A stretch of 64,000 nucleotides of DNA from Margaritifera margaritifera (Eukaryota; Mollusca; Bivalvia; Unionida; Margaritiferidae): NCBI GenBank assembly GCA_029931535.1, contig JAQPZY010001405.1:2069001-2133000 (forward strand), given 5' to 3'. Below the pieces are notes generated by a model. It worked only from the letters and a program-made list of their open reading frames with translations, ran no database searches and was not told where the DNA came from. Position numbers and translations under genes: made by a program. Positions 32,650-44,893 of the stretch are shown piece by piece. Each line of letters begins with the position of its first letter. Within the stretch, counting starts at the first letter, position 1.

Positions 32650-34056
32650 GACGCAAGTCACTGTACAGGGCCCAAAACAGATTATGAAGTGAAGAGAATG
32701 TAATTAATAGCACACTGAATAGTTGTTCATAGCAGGAAGCTTGAAATGACGAATTAAAAAAGTATTTGGTGTGGGCACATAGTAACAGGACAATTCTTAC
32801 AAAATCCAGTTTGTCCCGGGTCATTTCATTCTGTACTGTGATGTTTCATCCCTTAAACTTTTTCACTTCTTGTACTTTTATTTGTTTTTTGTTGGTTTCA
32901 CCTTTTATTTTATGTATGTGTATCTATACAAGGATAAAAATCTAAATGTTTTCTCAAAATAAATGAGAAAATATTATTAAAAAAGCTGTAAATTCCAATT
33001 TGAAAATAAATACAAATGTCTGGTATGAAAAGTCCCAGACACCACATGCATCTTCTCAGTGCTCAAATTTCAGAGCAGTATACCAAGTGAGTCCAATGGG
33101 AACAGATGTCATTTATCCCACATTACATAAATAAGCTGCTGGTGATTAAACAAATCCTAGCTTATATCGACAACTTTAAACTCTTGTAGAATTCGTCAAT
33201 GGGCACCTGGTCTTCCATAGATGATGTTTCTTTCTTGGGTAGAAGCACTTTTCTTTGCAGAATTTTCATTCTAATAATTTCAGTATATGGTGGATGGCAT
33301 TACCTGTGAGTCATCTATGGACATATAACTCTACTTTCTTAATGTGGCTGTGATATTTTCTGGACACATATTTTTTGCCATTCCTTTATTATTTTGTCCT
33401 ATTTGTTGGCAAATATTTTAAATAAAATCTAATTTACTATCATTTATTTATTATGGTTTTCTTTGTAGTGTATTAATTAATATAAATAGGTATTTCATTG
33501 ATATATTTTTGTCATTTCATTAATTATTTCAAGAGAAGAGTCATCAACAGTTGCAACATTCTGTAAAGATGTAAAAGTTTCAATGCAGTAACCTTTGTTG
33601 CCTACTGTATTGTTGGCAGTGCATGATATTTTAACAAGGGCAATAATATCACTATGGTTGCATCATAAGAAACCATCACCATCCAAATGACTTCATTCAT
33701 GCAAGCGTGGCAAGATTTCACCTTCGGAATGAGATGCAGAGATTGTTTATTTGGATGGGTGGTATTGGAAAAATAGATTTTCATTAAAAATGTTCTGTTT
33801 ATTCATTGTTTTGTTGTTAAAATGGCTGAAAAGGAAACATTGTTGAGAGATTTTCTTACTAGTTGAAATCAGACACTTCCAAATAACAAAACTGCCACTA
33901 CAAATGAATGCAGATGGCACAATGATTTGTTTAGATCAAAAATAGTAAATACTGCAAGTTTTGGGAACATGAGAATAGGAAAAACAGGTGTACATTAGCA
34001 TAGACACTAGAAAAGGTGCAGTGTTAGGCAGTTTGGTTTGTCAGTGGTAATTATAA
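32650..34056. other. Non-coding stretch, nothing recognised
   Basis: AT-rich, possibly intron of the candidate gene. No repeat array or exon that I can support. Confidence 0.45.
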
Positions 34057-35193
34057 ATCTAGGGATATGAACAGTGTGACTGGGATGTTATTTGATCTAG
34101 AGATATGAACAGTGTGACTGGGATGTTATTTGATCTAGGGATATGAACAGTGTGACTGGGATGTTATTTGATCTAGGGATATGAACAGTGTGACTGGGAT
34201 GTTATTTGATCTAGGGATATGAACAGTGTGACTGGGATGTTATTTGATCTAGAGATATGAACAGTGTGACTGGGATGTTATTTGATCTAGAGATATGAAC
34301 AGTGTGACTGGGATGTTATTTGATCTAGAGATATGAACAGTGTGACTGGGATGTTATTTGATCTAGAGATATGAACAGTGTGACTGGGATGTTATTTGAT
34401 CTAGGGATATGAACAGTGTGACTGGGATGTTATTTGATCTAGAGATATGAACAGTGTGACTGGGATGTTATTTGATCTAGAGATATGAACAGTGTGACTG
34501 GGATGTTATTTGATCTAGAGATATGAACAGTGTGACTGGGATGTTATTTGATCTAGAGATATGAACAGTGTGACTGGGATGTTATTTGATCTAGGGATAT
34601 GAACAGTGTGACTGGGATGTTATTTGATCTAGAGATATGAACAGTGTGACTGGGATGTTATTTGATCTAGAGATATGAACAGTGTGACTGGGATGTTATT
34701 TGATCTAGAGATATGAACAGTGTGACTGGGATGTTATTTGATCTAGAGATATGAACAGTGTGACTGGGATGTTATTTGATCTAGAGATATGAACAGTGTG
34801 ACTGGGATGTTATTTGATCTAGAGATATGAACAGTGTGACTGGGATGTTATTTGATCTAGAGATATGAACAGTGTGACTGGGATGTTATTTGATCTAGGG
34901 ATATGAACAGTGTGACTGGGATGTTATTTGATCTAGAGATATGAACAGTGTGACTGGGATGTTATTTGATCTAGAGATATGAACAGTGTGACTGGGATGT
35001 TATTTGATCTAGAGATATGAACAGTGTGACTGGGATGTTATTTGATCTAGAGATATGAACAGTGTGACTGGGATGTTATTTGATCTCGGGATATGAACAG
35101 TGTGACTGGGATGTTATTTGATCTAGAGATATGAACAGTGTGACTGGGATGTTATTTGATCTAGGGATATGAACAGTATAACTGGGATGTTAT
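34057..35193. repeat. 38-bp minisatellite, about 30 copies
   Basis: The unit is GATCTAGAGATATGAACAGT plus GTGACTGGGATGTTATTT, almost perfect. Units differ mainly at one site (AGAGATAT or AGGGATAT), and one unit near 35,085 has CGGG. The last unit is degenerate. Homogeneity indicates recent expansion. Confidence 0.97.
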
Positions 35194-35337
35194 GTGACTT
35201 AGTGCTGCCCTCTTTACCTCTTTATAAAATATATATCAGGTAAACAGATGTACATTTCTTCATAAGGTGATTGGGGGCTTGGTGACAGCTCTACAACATT
35301 TAGTTCTTCCTAGACCCTCTTCAAGAAAAATGTATAG

Positions 35338-35527
35338 AGAAATAGGCCCCATCAATTTGGGGATTTAGAAAGTAGAGAAATAGCCCCCAACAATTTGGGG
35401 ATTTAGAAAGTAGAAATAGACCTCAACAATTTGGGGATTTAGAAAGTAGAAATAGGCCCCAACAATTTTGGGACTTAGAAAGTAGAAATAGACCTCAACA
35501 ATTTGGGGAGTTAGAAAGTAGAAATAT
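35338..35527. repeat. 36-bp tandem repeat, about 5 copies
   Basis: Unit contains CAACAATTTGGGGATTTAG and AAAGTAGAAATAG. The minus-strand frame over it is an 11-13 residue repeat with no supporting context. Confidence 0.9.
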
Positions 35528-36385
35528 TGTTGAAAGATCAGATGTCTGCAGTATTGCAAAGCATTTTATTTTGAACAATTTAATATCAATCATTTTTTGT
35601 GTCTTAACGAGAGCACAATTTTTTTCCATTGATTGAATACAGTCTTTATAAGAAAATTGTATGTGTAGATAGATTTGAAGACTTAAAAAAGCAAGTATTC
35701 CATGAAAAATGCCAACTGTTCTTAGCTCTCTTGGTCACAGTACATGTATCTTCTGTTTCATGATCAGGCACTTCTGTTGCCTGTTTAACACCAAAAAATG
35801 AATGCACAGTCCAAACACACATCGTAAAGAATATTAACTCTCACTTCCTAGTTATGAAATGTGTTGCTAACTCAGTTAACTGTGCATTAAATGAATGGAA
35901 CTATTTTGTTGTTTGAAGCAGTGAAGTGTACAGTTCATGGTAAATGGGTTCACATTGATAAGCAATACCTTGTCTTGCATCAGTTCGGGAACTATTAAGT
36001 ATAGTATCATAGATTTGTTGATCAGATCCCCTAATTACCCCTAATAAATAACCTTTTTAAAACCAGACCCAAGAGATAAAAGATCTAGTCACACTGTAAC
36101 AACATAAATGCACCTGCACATGAGAAGACATTGTAAGTGTATCAATTATCAATGTGTTGTTTCTTTGCACATCAAAGGGAGGTGCACATGACCATGGCTT
36201 TGCATACTCTGATGCAGCCAAGATGTGATGAATATAAGGATTAAGTTTGTATATGTATAATGAGACCCTGAGCTTTTGATGATGTGTGTCAAATATTGCT
36301 GATTTTTCATGTGCAGACCTTATTGGGTCTCAGTCAACCATGTGAAAATCCTCACTGCTGGTGAATTGCCACAAATTTGGTCAGG
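35528..36385. other. Non-coding stretch, nothing recognised
   Basis: AT-rich sequence without supported genes. Confidence 0.45.
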
Positions 36386-36635
36386 TACATACATACATAC
36401 ATACATACATACATACATACATACATACATACATACATACATACATACATACATACATACAAACATACATACATACATACATACATACATACATACATAC
36501 ATACATACATACATACATACATACATACATACATACATACATACATACATACATACATACATACATACATACATACATACATACATACATACATACATGC
36601 ATGCATGCATGCATGCATGCATGCATGCATGCATA
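36386..36635. repeat. (TACA)n then (TGCA)n microsatellite
   Basis: More than 50 TACA units with one interruption (AAAC near 36,460), ending in about nine TGCA units. All open frames here on both strands are artefacts of the 4-bp period. Confidence 0.98.
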
Positions 36636-36829
36636 CTAGTGTTGTTACTGAAGCTCAAGATTTTGCAACATGCCTTCTTACAGAATTAGTTTCTTGTTGT
36701 TCATGAAGAAGCTGATTGCAGAGCTCTGGACACGATTTTAATAAATGATGTACTTTTATACCCAATTTGTTATCCCTACATATGTCACATTTCTTGTAAA
36801 GGCAAACACTTTTCTACCATCTATCATAC

Positions 36830-37462
36830 AGTGTTCAAACATGGTTTATCACTTTCCTATGGAGTGTAGATTTACAGCAAGGTTTCAGAATTCTAATATG
36901 ATTCCTAGATCCCTGGTGACAGGGAGTTGTCAAGTGGCAACAAAATTCACGGTATAACCAAAGCGTGTCTGTGTGTCAAGTCAATGGTCTTTGAGAATGT
37001 TTTATCATAAAGTAAATTTTATTCTTGTAACTAGCCCTGGGTCCACAAGGCAGGGGTCAGGGGTAAAAAAGAATTGGATGTCATGAAACCAATTTCTTTG
37101 AGTCCAAAAAGCCTTTAAACTTGGTGTGTGACTTCAAAATGGGGTTTAGATCAGCTGTAAGGTTTCAGACTTCCAGTGTGACCCTTAGGGGTCTGTGGAG
37201 ACCACACCCTATTGTCACAAAACTGTCTGAGCACAAAAACTACTCATTTTAAAAATGTTGATCTACTATAACATAGCTAGGAGTGAGTTATTAATCATGT
37301 AAATTTTGGGTTTATCTAATTGTTAAAATTTCTTGTATACATGCCAAATTTGAACCATATTGAGGCACTCTAAGTATGAGTTTTCAATTTGGAGTTTTGA
37401 GTCTGGGTTCAAGTTTTATGCTCAACAGTTTCAAGACTAATTGGGGCATGTGGTGTCCAAGG
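36830..37462. repeat. Diverged dispersed/tandem repeat sequence
   Basis: Segments share TCAAATGGTCTTTGAGAAT-type and CAGGGGTCAGGGGTAAAAA-type words with 38,475-38,590. The two blocks flank the solo LTR and the 23-bp array, as if an older repeat had been split. Confidence 0.4.
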
Positions 37463-38210
37463 TGTTATGTGTATTGAATTTATAATATGTGTCTATGATT
37501 GTAAGTAGTACTTTAGTCAAAATTATGGTAAACATGTTTACATAGCATTTGAGTTCAAGGCCAGTTTTGTTATCAGCTGGATTGTTATTTCCATGTCATG
37601 TTGTGACAAAAGTCAGGTACACAGTAATTTTCCATACAAATTACTCATATTGTGATGTGACATAGGTCATGTAGGCATGTGTATTTATTCTCAGATTTTG
37701 GTGAACAAATTCATTCTGATTCTAGAATTCAGTCTCTAAAGAAGTTATTTAATAATCAGATATTACAGTTGTGAAAACCAGATATAATTCAGAGAGAGGA
37801 ATTATTTATTTAAAACATTCATTGGAAATACTAAAATGCTCATAGATTTTAGGACTTTTTGGGAATTATGAGAATTCATTCAAAACATTCCAGATTACAT
37901 AATTGTGGTACATCAGGACATTCAAGACTTGTGGTACATTAGGACATTAAAGACTTGTGGTACATCAGGACATTCAAGACTTGTGGTACATCAGGATATT
38001 CAAGTCTGTTGGATTTCATTTGGAACATTATATATTTTTGGACTTGTGATTAGTACTCTCAGGATTATTTGGACTTTAATTCATGTTATTGTAAGTGTCT
38101 TTTTGAATTTTCACTTTAATTGTCTAGAAAAAAATTGCTTGTTGATTTTACTTGATTTTGTTGGTTTCACTTTATTTCTTTTACATATTTTTAGACCATA
38201 GAGTCATAAA
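37463..38210 (+). mobile_element. Diverged solo LTR of the Gmr1-like family
   Basis: Aligns along its length with the 752-bp LTR of the element at 44,004-50,691, in the opposite orientation. It starts TGTTATGT. Matches include CAGTTGTGAAAA, GAGAGGAATTATTT, TACATCAGGAC, GGACTTGTGATTAG, AATTGCTTGTTGATTTTACT, GTTGGTTTCACTTT and the end ACCATAGAGTC. Length is ~748. No primer site or coding sequence follows, so it is solo. An internal 26-bp unit (GTGGTACATCAGGACATTCA) has expanded to about four copies (37,903-37,999). Confidence 0.8.
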
Positions 38211-38235
38211 GGGATTATAGGACATCACCAAATCA

Positions 38236-38488
38236 GTGTCATCATGAGTGTCAAATCTGTGTCATCATGGGTGTCAAATCAGAGTCATCATGGGTGTCAA
38301 ATCTGTGTCATCATGTGTGTCAAATCTGTGTCATCATGGGTGTCAAATCAGTGTCATCATGGCTGTCAAATCTGTGTCATCATGAGTGTCAAATCAGTGT
38401 CATCATGAGTGTCAAATCTGTGTCATCATGGGTGTCAAATCTGTGTCATCATGAGTGTCAAATCTGTGTCATCATGGGTGTCAAATCA
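38236..38488. repeat. 23-bp tandem repeat, about 11 copies
   Basis: Unit GTGTCATCATGAGTGTCAAA plus TCT, alternating minor variants (GGGTG/GAGTG, CAGTG/CTGTG). The 23-bp period rotates the frame, so the open frame is not meaningful. Confidence 0.92.
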
Positions 38489-39007
38489 GAGGTCTTTGAG
38501 AATACTTTGGCATAGACTAGATTTCTTCCTCTGATTATGGGTTCCCTAGATCAGGGGTCAAATGTAAAAAAGTTAGATGTCAGCAGACCATTTTGTACTG
38601 GACATCATGTTCAAGTTTAGTGCGAGTAAATTATTATTGACTGGTTTTTACTCCTCATGAATCACTGATATTGCTTAATCATGTCGAGACCTCTAATATT
38701 ATTTTTATATCAGAAATTTGAAATAAAAGCAGGTATATTAGTTTTGTTTATATGTTGTCCATATGTATGTCTGTTCATCCATACATACGTCTGTTCCATT
38801 GAATGTATTATATCTGGTTGACAATTTGCATCATCAGCTTGTAATTATTTGAGGGAATAGAATCTGTTGTAATGTGGTTGTCACTTGATCATTGTTGAAA
38901 ATTCAAACTTCATATTGATTTTATTAAAATTATTAGCTAGTGCTTCTAATGGCTTACTTAACGAACATACCTATAATAAAAATGAAATGAGACCTTAAAA
39001 TACTCCT

Positions 39008-39428
39008 GCTCTGTAATTGACCTAATTAATTTGCTCTTAATCTGTAATTAACCTAATTAAAATTGCTCTTAATCTGTAATTAACCTAAATAAAATTGCTC
39101 TTAATTTGCAATCAATCTAATCAAAATTTTTCTTAATCTGTAATTAACCTAATTAAAATTGGTCTTAATCTGTAATTAACCTGATTAAAATTTCTCTTAA
39201 TCTGTATTTAACCTAATTAAAATTGCTCTTAATCTGTAATTAACTTAGATAAAATAGCTCTTAATTTGCAATTAATTTAATCAAAATTGCTCTTAATCTG
39301 TAATTAACCTAATTAAAATTGCTCTTAATCTGTAATTAACCAAACTAAAATTGCTCATTAACTGTATTTAACCTAATTAAATTTGCTCTTAAGCTGTAAT
39401 TACCCATAACTAAAATTGCTCTTAATCT
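39008..39428. repeat. ~32-33 bp tandem repeat, about 13 copies
   Basis: Unit TTAATCTGTAATTAACCTAA plus TTAAAATTGCTC, with many substitutions; older than the 38-bp array. Confidence 0.9.
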
Positions 39429-40115
39429 GAAAAACAGTCAGTTCCATAAGACAGGTATCATGTGATGATATGCCATCATAGTTCTTCTAGTACTCACTAA
39501 CTGGGTTTTCTAAAATTTGATAGAGTAATTTGTGAACACTACATCATGTTTTTGAATAGGCATCAAACAGCTAAATTTAACTCACAGTGGGCTGACTGCT
39601 CCATTACATGGTGCTATTTCAGTGAGTGTTTCCACAGTGACTGAGTTCTCTTATTTCACACATGCACTGAACATCAATAACCTGTCCCAACTGCATGTTT
39701 ATATCGATCAAATGCACCAACATAAGGCATTGACTGTACTTGAGGCAGGAGAAATACACGAACAACTTTTGATTAAATGCTTAAAATTAAATTGTTTTGC
39801 TTACTTTGAATGCATTTATAAATGGATGTGTTTGTAGTCAGTTCACGTACAAAAAATACACAAATACTATGCTAAGGTAGAGTTTGCATTGATTTTTTCT
39901 TTTCTTGCTGATATGAGATGTCATGAAGACTGATTATTACTCTGAAACTTGTAAAAATTAGGTCTTGTAGTCTGGATGACTGTTGATATGAATATAATAA
40001 TGTAACAAAAACTTTGATTAAATAAATAAATAAAAACTCTCATTATTCTGAAATTTTCCTGAACCTTGAATAGACTATAATTGCTGTTGATTCATTTCTT
40101 ATCTTTGCTCAACAG
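39429..40115. other. Non-coding stretch before the candidate exon
   Basis: No supported feature. The open frame at 39,622-39,837 has no recognisable domain or splice context. Confidence 0.45.
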
Positions 40116-40299
40116 ACTTTTCAACCATGGCTGTCAACCTTGCAGTCCTACTGACCGCCATTGGGGTTCTACATTCTTATTCTGGTGATTGGAATTTTAG
40201 TGGCCAGGAGAAAGAAACACCAGGAAACCAGTCTTATGGTGTCCTCTATTGTGGCGGATCAGGATATGAACGTAATTGTTGGGATCTTTACGATAACGG
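40116..40299 (+). CDS. Candidate exon of a secreted or membrane protein (unidentified)
   Basis: Good acceptor (TTTGCTCAACAG at 40,115) and strong donor (CGG|GTAGGT, intron from 40,300). From ATG 40,127 the peptide is MAVNLAVLLTAIGVLHSYSG, a likely signal peptide or signal anchor. It is followed by N-glycosylation-type sequons (NFS, NQS) and YCGGSGYERNCWDLYDNG. Entry is phase 1 relative to the exon ending at 32,643, and joining them keeps the frame through this ATG. It could equally be a first coding exon with an 11-nt leader. No later exon was found with confidence. Family not recognised. Confidence 0.45.
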
Positions 40300-40898
40300 G
40301 TAGGTTTTGATAAACCAATGCAGTGCTTTCAACAAGAAAGAGAGTAGCAGGAGAAGTTCAAAAAGTAGCAGTGTAGGGTTAAGGGGGTAATATACCTGAA
40401 TGGGGGGAGGGGGCTGGGGGCAAAGATCTCCAGAAGCTGAAATAGTGTAGGTGTATGAACTCAAATTAGACTGTCTCTCCATTATGGAGGAATTTGTAAT
40501 TTACTTCAATTTTGTTATAATTATACAACTTTTTTTTAATAAGATTCATATTCATAATTCTTATCTCAGAATTTTTTTTCCTGAAGATCTTATGGGTTCC
40601 TTCCTCTTAATAAGGAAAAGATGTATCATGTAGAATCATCTGGTTTAAGGTTATTGATATTAAACCATTGCAATATATTTATATTTGTTTGAATGAAATG
40701 AATATCTCATGGGTACTTAGCTGATACTAATCTGAAGAAAAAGCATGGGGAAAAATGTAAGTTGCCAGTGTTAGAACAATAAGGAAAATAATCAGAACTG
40801 AGGTTTTATAATAATACACAAATTAAAATCAGCAATAAAAGTAATCAGCTTAAGAAGAGAACACCACAGCATGGTTTAAAACTGTTTATCTATGCACT

Positions 40899-41446
40899 GT
40901 GATGAGGGCAAAGCCCTGGGTGGTGAAGGCAAAGCCATGGGTAGAAGATACTGTGGTGAGGGCAAAGCCCTGGACAGAAGATACTGTGATGAGGGTAAAG
41001 CCCTAGGCAGAAGATACTGTGGTGAGGGCAAAGCCCTGGACAGAAGATACTGTGGTGAGGACAAAGCCATGGGTAGAAGATACTGTGGTGAGGGCAAAGC
41101 CCTGGACAGAAGATACTGTGGTGAGGACAAAGCCCTGGGCAGAAGATACTATGGTGAGGTTAAAGCCCTAGGCCGAAGAATCTGTGATGAGGGTAAAGCC
41201 CTAGGCAGAAGATACTGTGGTGAGGGTAAAGCCCTGGACAGAAGATACTGTGGTGAGGGCAAAGCCCTGGACAGAAGATACTGTGGTGAGGGTAAAGCCC
41301 TGGACAGAAGATACTGTGGGTAGGGTTAAGCCTTGTGCAGAAGATACTGTGGTGAGGGTAAAGCCCTGGACAGAAGATACTGTGATGAGGGCAAAGCCTT
41401 GGGCAGAAGATACTGTGGTGAGGGTAAAGCTCTGGACAGAAGATAC
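40899..41446. repeat. 33-bp minisatellite, about 16 copies
   Basis: Unit GGTGAGGGCAAAGCCCTGGA plus CAGAAGATACTGT. The plus strand encodes an 11-residue repeat (GEGKALDRRYC) over 143 codons to a TAG at 41,321. It then continues in another frame, because one unit near 41,318 is shortened. No splice sites bound it, so I treat it as DNA repeat within the candidate gene's intron. Confidence 0.93.
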
Positions 41447-43039
41447 TGCAGGCCTACTTTATGAAACTGTTACATATTAACAATAAATTACAGATTCATT
41501 TCTAAAAGAATTGGAGGAAGTAGATTCACGTTCAGTATATGTGTAATATATGTCACAACATGTAGTTTGTATTCATTTTGTAATTTATGTTCATGTGCTT
41601 CATCCATTGTATTTAGGTCAAATTGTACGGAAAATGTTTGATATGTCGATCCTCACTGGTATAGTAATAGGAATTAAACGCATATTGTTCAGTGAGGGAG
41701 AAATTCATATGCACAATTCTTGTGAAAACTGGGAAAAACAGCTATGTAGCTCAATACATGCATGAAATATGTGCAGAACATTGCTCAGCACTCATCATTT
41801 AAATTTACTTCGTACAAGTATTACAAAAGATGCAAAGCATACAAGTACGTTTCAAAGGGTCTCTGTAAGCATGTATAAATTATCATTATTTAAATAGTGA
41901 TGCTTTCTGATATTTAAATATACACAGAAGATTAAAATTTAGCATCTGAAGGATGATATGAAGTTTATACTAGATTTTTTTTATATGTTGGCTTAGTTTG
42001 CCGAGAGAATAAAAAAATGACAAAACAAAGAATTCTTACTGAAAAATTGTACAGTTCACTTGTTTAAAAATACCGGTACATCAGATATACAGTTATAAAA
42101 GATGAATAACTCTAGTAAATGGTTTAGATCTGGTAAAATCGGTTTTAACAAAAATCCTTGATAACTCACATGCTACCTTGCATCATGATAATTTTATCAA
42201 GGCTTGAAATTGCCATATGATATATCATTTTTTTTAATCATACTGAAATAAACTCAGTATATTTTTTAAATGTTATCAAGATCTTTTTTCATGAAATAAT
42301 TGTTTGTTAATGATTTTGATGCATTTCTGAGCTTTTTTTTTTTTTATATGTTCAAGTAATTATCTTACAAATGGTTCCAATTCCCAACTGGTATCATTCA
42401 TATATTGGATCTGTAAGTGTACACTAGCCTTCATTCTTTTCTGTTTCATTTAACCCTCTCCCTCTATACTGCATAATTTATGGAACTCTGGAAACTTTTT
42501 ATAGACCACTTTTTTTATTTTTGATTTAGCCAAAAGTCAAATGTGCGCCTCCTTAGCTTCATTACTGGCACATGATCACCACTCCAGATCATGGTTGATT
42601 GGGTGTGAAAGGAAAGTGAACATTTATCATTCTCTTTGACGGAGATTGAATCGTGTGTCAGGCAGCCACTTCCAGTGATGCCAAATCAGTCAAAACATGC
42701 GTCTTTTTTACTTATACTGATCAGTATCAAATGGAAGAAGACACTAATCTGAATTAGATGAATCATCTCCGACGAAATACAGTGATGAATTATAAAACTT
42801 ATAAAATAAACGTTCTTAAAAATTCCTGTAAAAGTTAAAGCCGAAAAATCACCAGCTACCGATTTTTATTGAAATCGTTGCCAATGCATGTGGTAAGGTA
42901 AAAATGCAGGACTGTTTAATAGGAGCAAATTTTTAAATTTCACATAAAAATCCATACCGGTATGCTTCTATAAATTTTGATTTTTGGAGGTCTAGTTAAG
43001 TTTCTCAGTCACAAGCAAGTAATATCGCCATTTGCCTCA
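41447..43039. other. Non-coding stretch, nothing recognised
   Basis: AT-rich. A TTTAG acceptor-like site near 41,617 would lead to a stop after eight codons in the phase required by the exon at 40,299, and was not accepted. Confidence 0.45.
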
Positions 43040-43700
43040 TTGTTTGTGCATTTGTTCATTCATTCATTATGTCATCAAAATCTGGGAGCCTATATTGCCT
43101 GCACTGATGAAACTTGGTATGTGGATGCATCTCAGGAAGAATAACTCAGCCATACCAAAACTAGGTCACAGTGACATAATTTTCATACTCACATGACTTG
43201 CATTTTCAGTCTTTCCTTTGTTACACTCTCAATATCTGGGACCTTGTTTCACCTACATTCATGAAAATTGGTAAGTGCATACAACTCAGGGAGAATAACT
43301 TGCCATATCAAGTTAGGTCACTGTGACCTAATATTATAGTTTTCATAATTTTCAGCTGTTTGTTACACCATCATTGTTTTGGATCCTATTTCACCTATGC
43401 TTATGAAAATTGGTATGTGGATGCATCTGAATGAGTAACTCAACCATCACTGTGACCTAATTTTCATATTTGAGTGAATTGTATTTTCAGGTATTCATTC
43501 ATTATGTCCTCAATATCTTTGACCCAGTTTCACCTAAGCACTTGAAAATGGGTATTTGGATGCATCTCAGGAAGAGTAACTCAACATACCAAAAGTTGGC
43601 CACTAAAACCTAATTCACACTGAGTTTATTTTCAGCTATTTGTTTGTAACACCTTCAATATCTTTGACCCTATTTTACCTTCACTTCACCACATGGCAGT
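43040..43700. repeat. ~140-156 bp tandem repeats, about 4 copies
   Basis: Each unit contains TTGGTATGTGGATGCATCTC (or a variant), GAGTAACTC and GGTCACTGTGACCTAAT. Recognisable starts at about 43,115, 43,271, 43,410 and 43,550. Confidence 0.75.
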
Positions 43701-43999
43701 TTATACATTTCACTATTATATAGGCCATTAAAAGTTAAAGGCAGCCCAGATATAAACAACCACCATTCCACAGATTACTTAATTGATTGACAATAGCTGG
43801 CGTGATTTGTTTTGCCTGTACTTTTTGAGCATTGCAGTGGGAGAACCCATTGGGCTCATTTTTATCAGTAAAGTACACAAAGGGAAACAACCCAATTCGT
43901 TGGAAATTAGGTAAATCAGAGATACATGTTGAAGAAACAGTAACTATTACACTTTGTTGCCTAGTATGAGATAGCTGAAGGAATCTTTGTTAGATATTA
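43701..43999. other. Flank of the LTR retrotransposon
   Basis: Single-copy-looking AT-rich DNA ending in the target duplication (TTAG, or ATTAG if the last LTR base is assigned to it). Confidence 0.45.
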
Positions 44000-44003
44000 T
44001 TAG

Positions 44004-44755
44004 TGTTACGACTCTATGGTCTAAGAAAAATGTAACAGAAAGAAAGTGAAACCAACAAATCAAGTAAAAATCAACAAGCAATTTATTACTAGATAATAAA
44101 AATGAAAAATCAAAAAGTCACTTACAGTAATGTGTTTTGAAATCCTAATAATCCAATAAGAATGATTGTTCTAATCACAAGTCCTAAATATAGAATGTTC
44201 CGAATTCACTGCTGTGTCCTTGAATGTTATGATGTGCTAATGGTCTCCAAAGTCCTGATGTACTAGAAATCTTGATGTGCTGATGTCAAAATGAAGTATT
44301 CCAAAATATCTGAATAAGTTCACTTAAATTCCAAAATCATCAATTAAAAATCCAAAATCCAAAAGTTTATGAGCACTGTTATAATCCAATGAATATTTAA
44401 AATAATTCCTCTCTTAGAATTTGGAATGAATTTTCACAACTGCAATAGCTCTTTACAAGACTGATGGTAATGTCAAAACTGAATAAATGTCCACCAAACA
44501 TGGCATATATAAAGATTGGTCACATGACAGAATGTTCTAGAACATGAGTCATCTTAATGGAATTTTTACTTGTAAACAAAAATCAACCTTGACCTTCAAA
44601 TTGAGAAAACATATTGATCAAAACAACCTAATTCAAGGACACTAGTTAAACATGTTTTTCATGATAAACATTAAGATTTAAGCAAATATTAAAGTGAAAA
44701 AACATTTATAATTTCCTAAAATATTTATAATATTATATAAACATCATACATAACA
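44004..44755 (-). repeat. 3' LTR of the Gmr1-like element
   Basis: 752 bp, nearly identical to 49,940-50,691. On the minus strand it carries AATAAA at 44,087-44,082, about 80 bases before its end, a fitting poly(A) signal. A TTTATATATG stretch (near 44,513-44,504) could act as TATA. Confidence 0.95.
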
Positions 44756-44766
44756 CCTCCCCTCAT
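44756..44766 (-). promoter_or_regulatory. Polypurine tract
   Basis: On the minus strand ATGAGGGGAGG directly precedes the 3' LTR. This is the usual place and composition of the plus-strand DNA primer. Confidence 0.8.
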
Positions 44767-44893
44767 AAAGAAAAAGAAAGATTTATGTAATAAAGCTTTC
44801 TTTTGAATATACATCTAATACTATAATAACCAAAATTACATAAGAACATGTTTTATGATACTGGAATTAATTACATCAAGCAATATTACATTT

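Noticed and set aside
34057..35193. CRISPR-like array
   Set aside because: Direct repeats are contiguous with no unique spacers, and the host is a eukaryote.
36309..36706. Several overlapping open frames on both strands over the TACA/TGCA array
   Set aside because: A 4-bp repeat without stops gives open frames in many phases; no coding signal.
41618..41765. Possible next exon after 40,299 (acceptor TTTAG near 41,617)
   Set aside because: In the required phase it stops after eight codons. The longer frame there needs a different phase.
44767..44893. Envelope gene or chromodomain after RNase H
   Set aside because: Only about 130 non-coding bases lie between the end of the pol frame and the polypurine tract.
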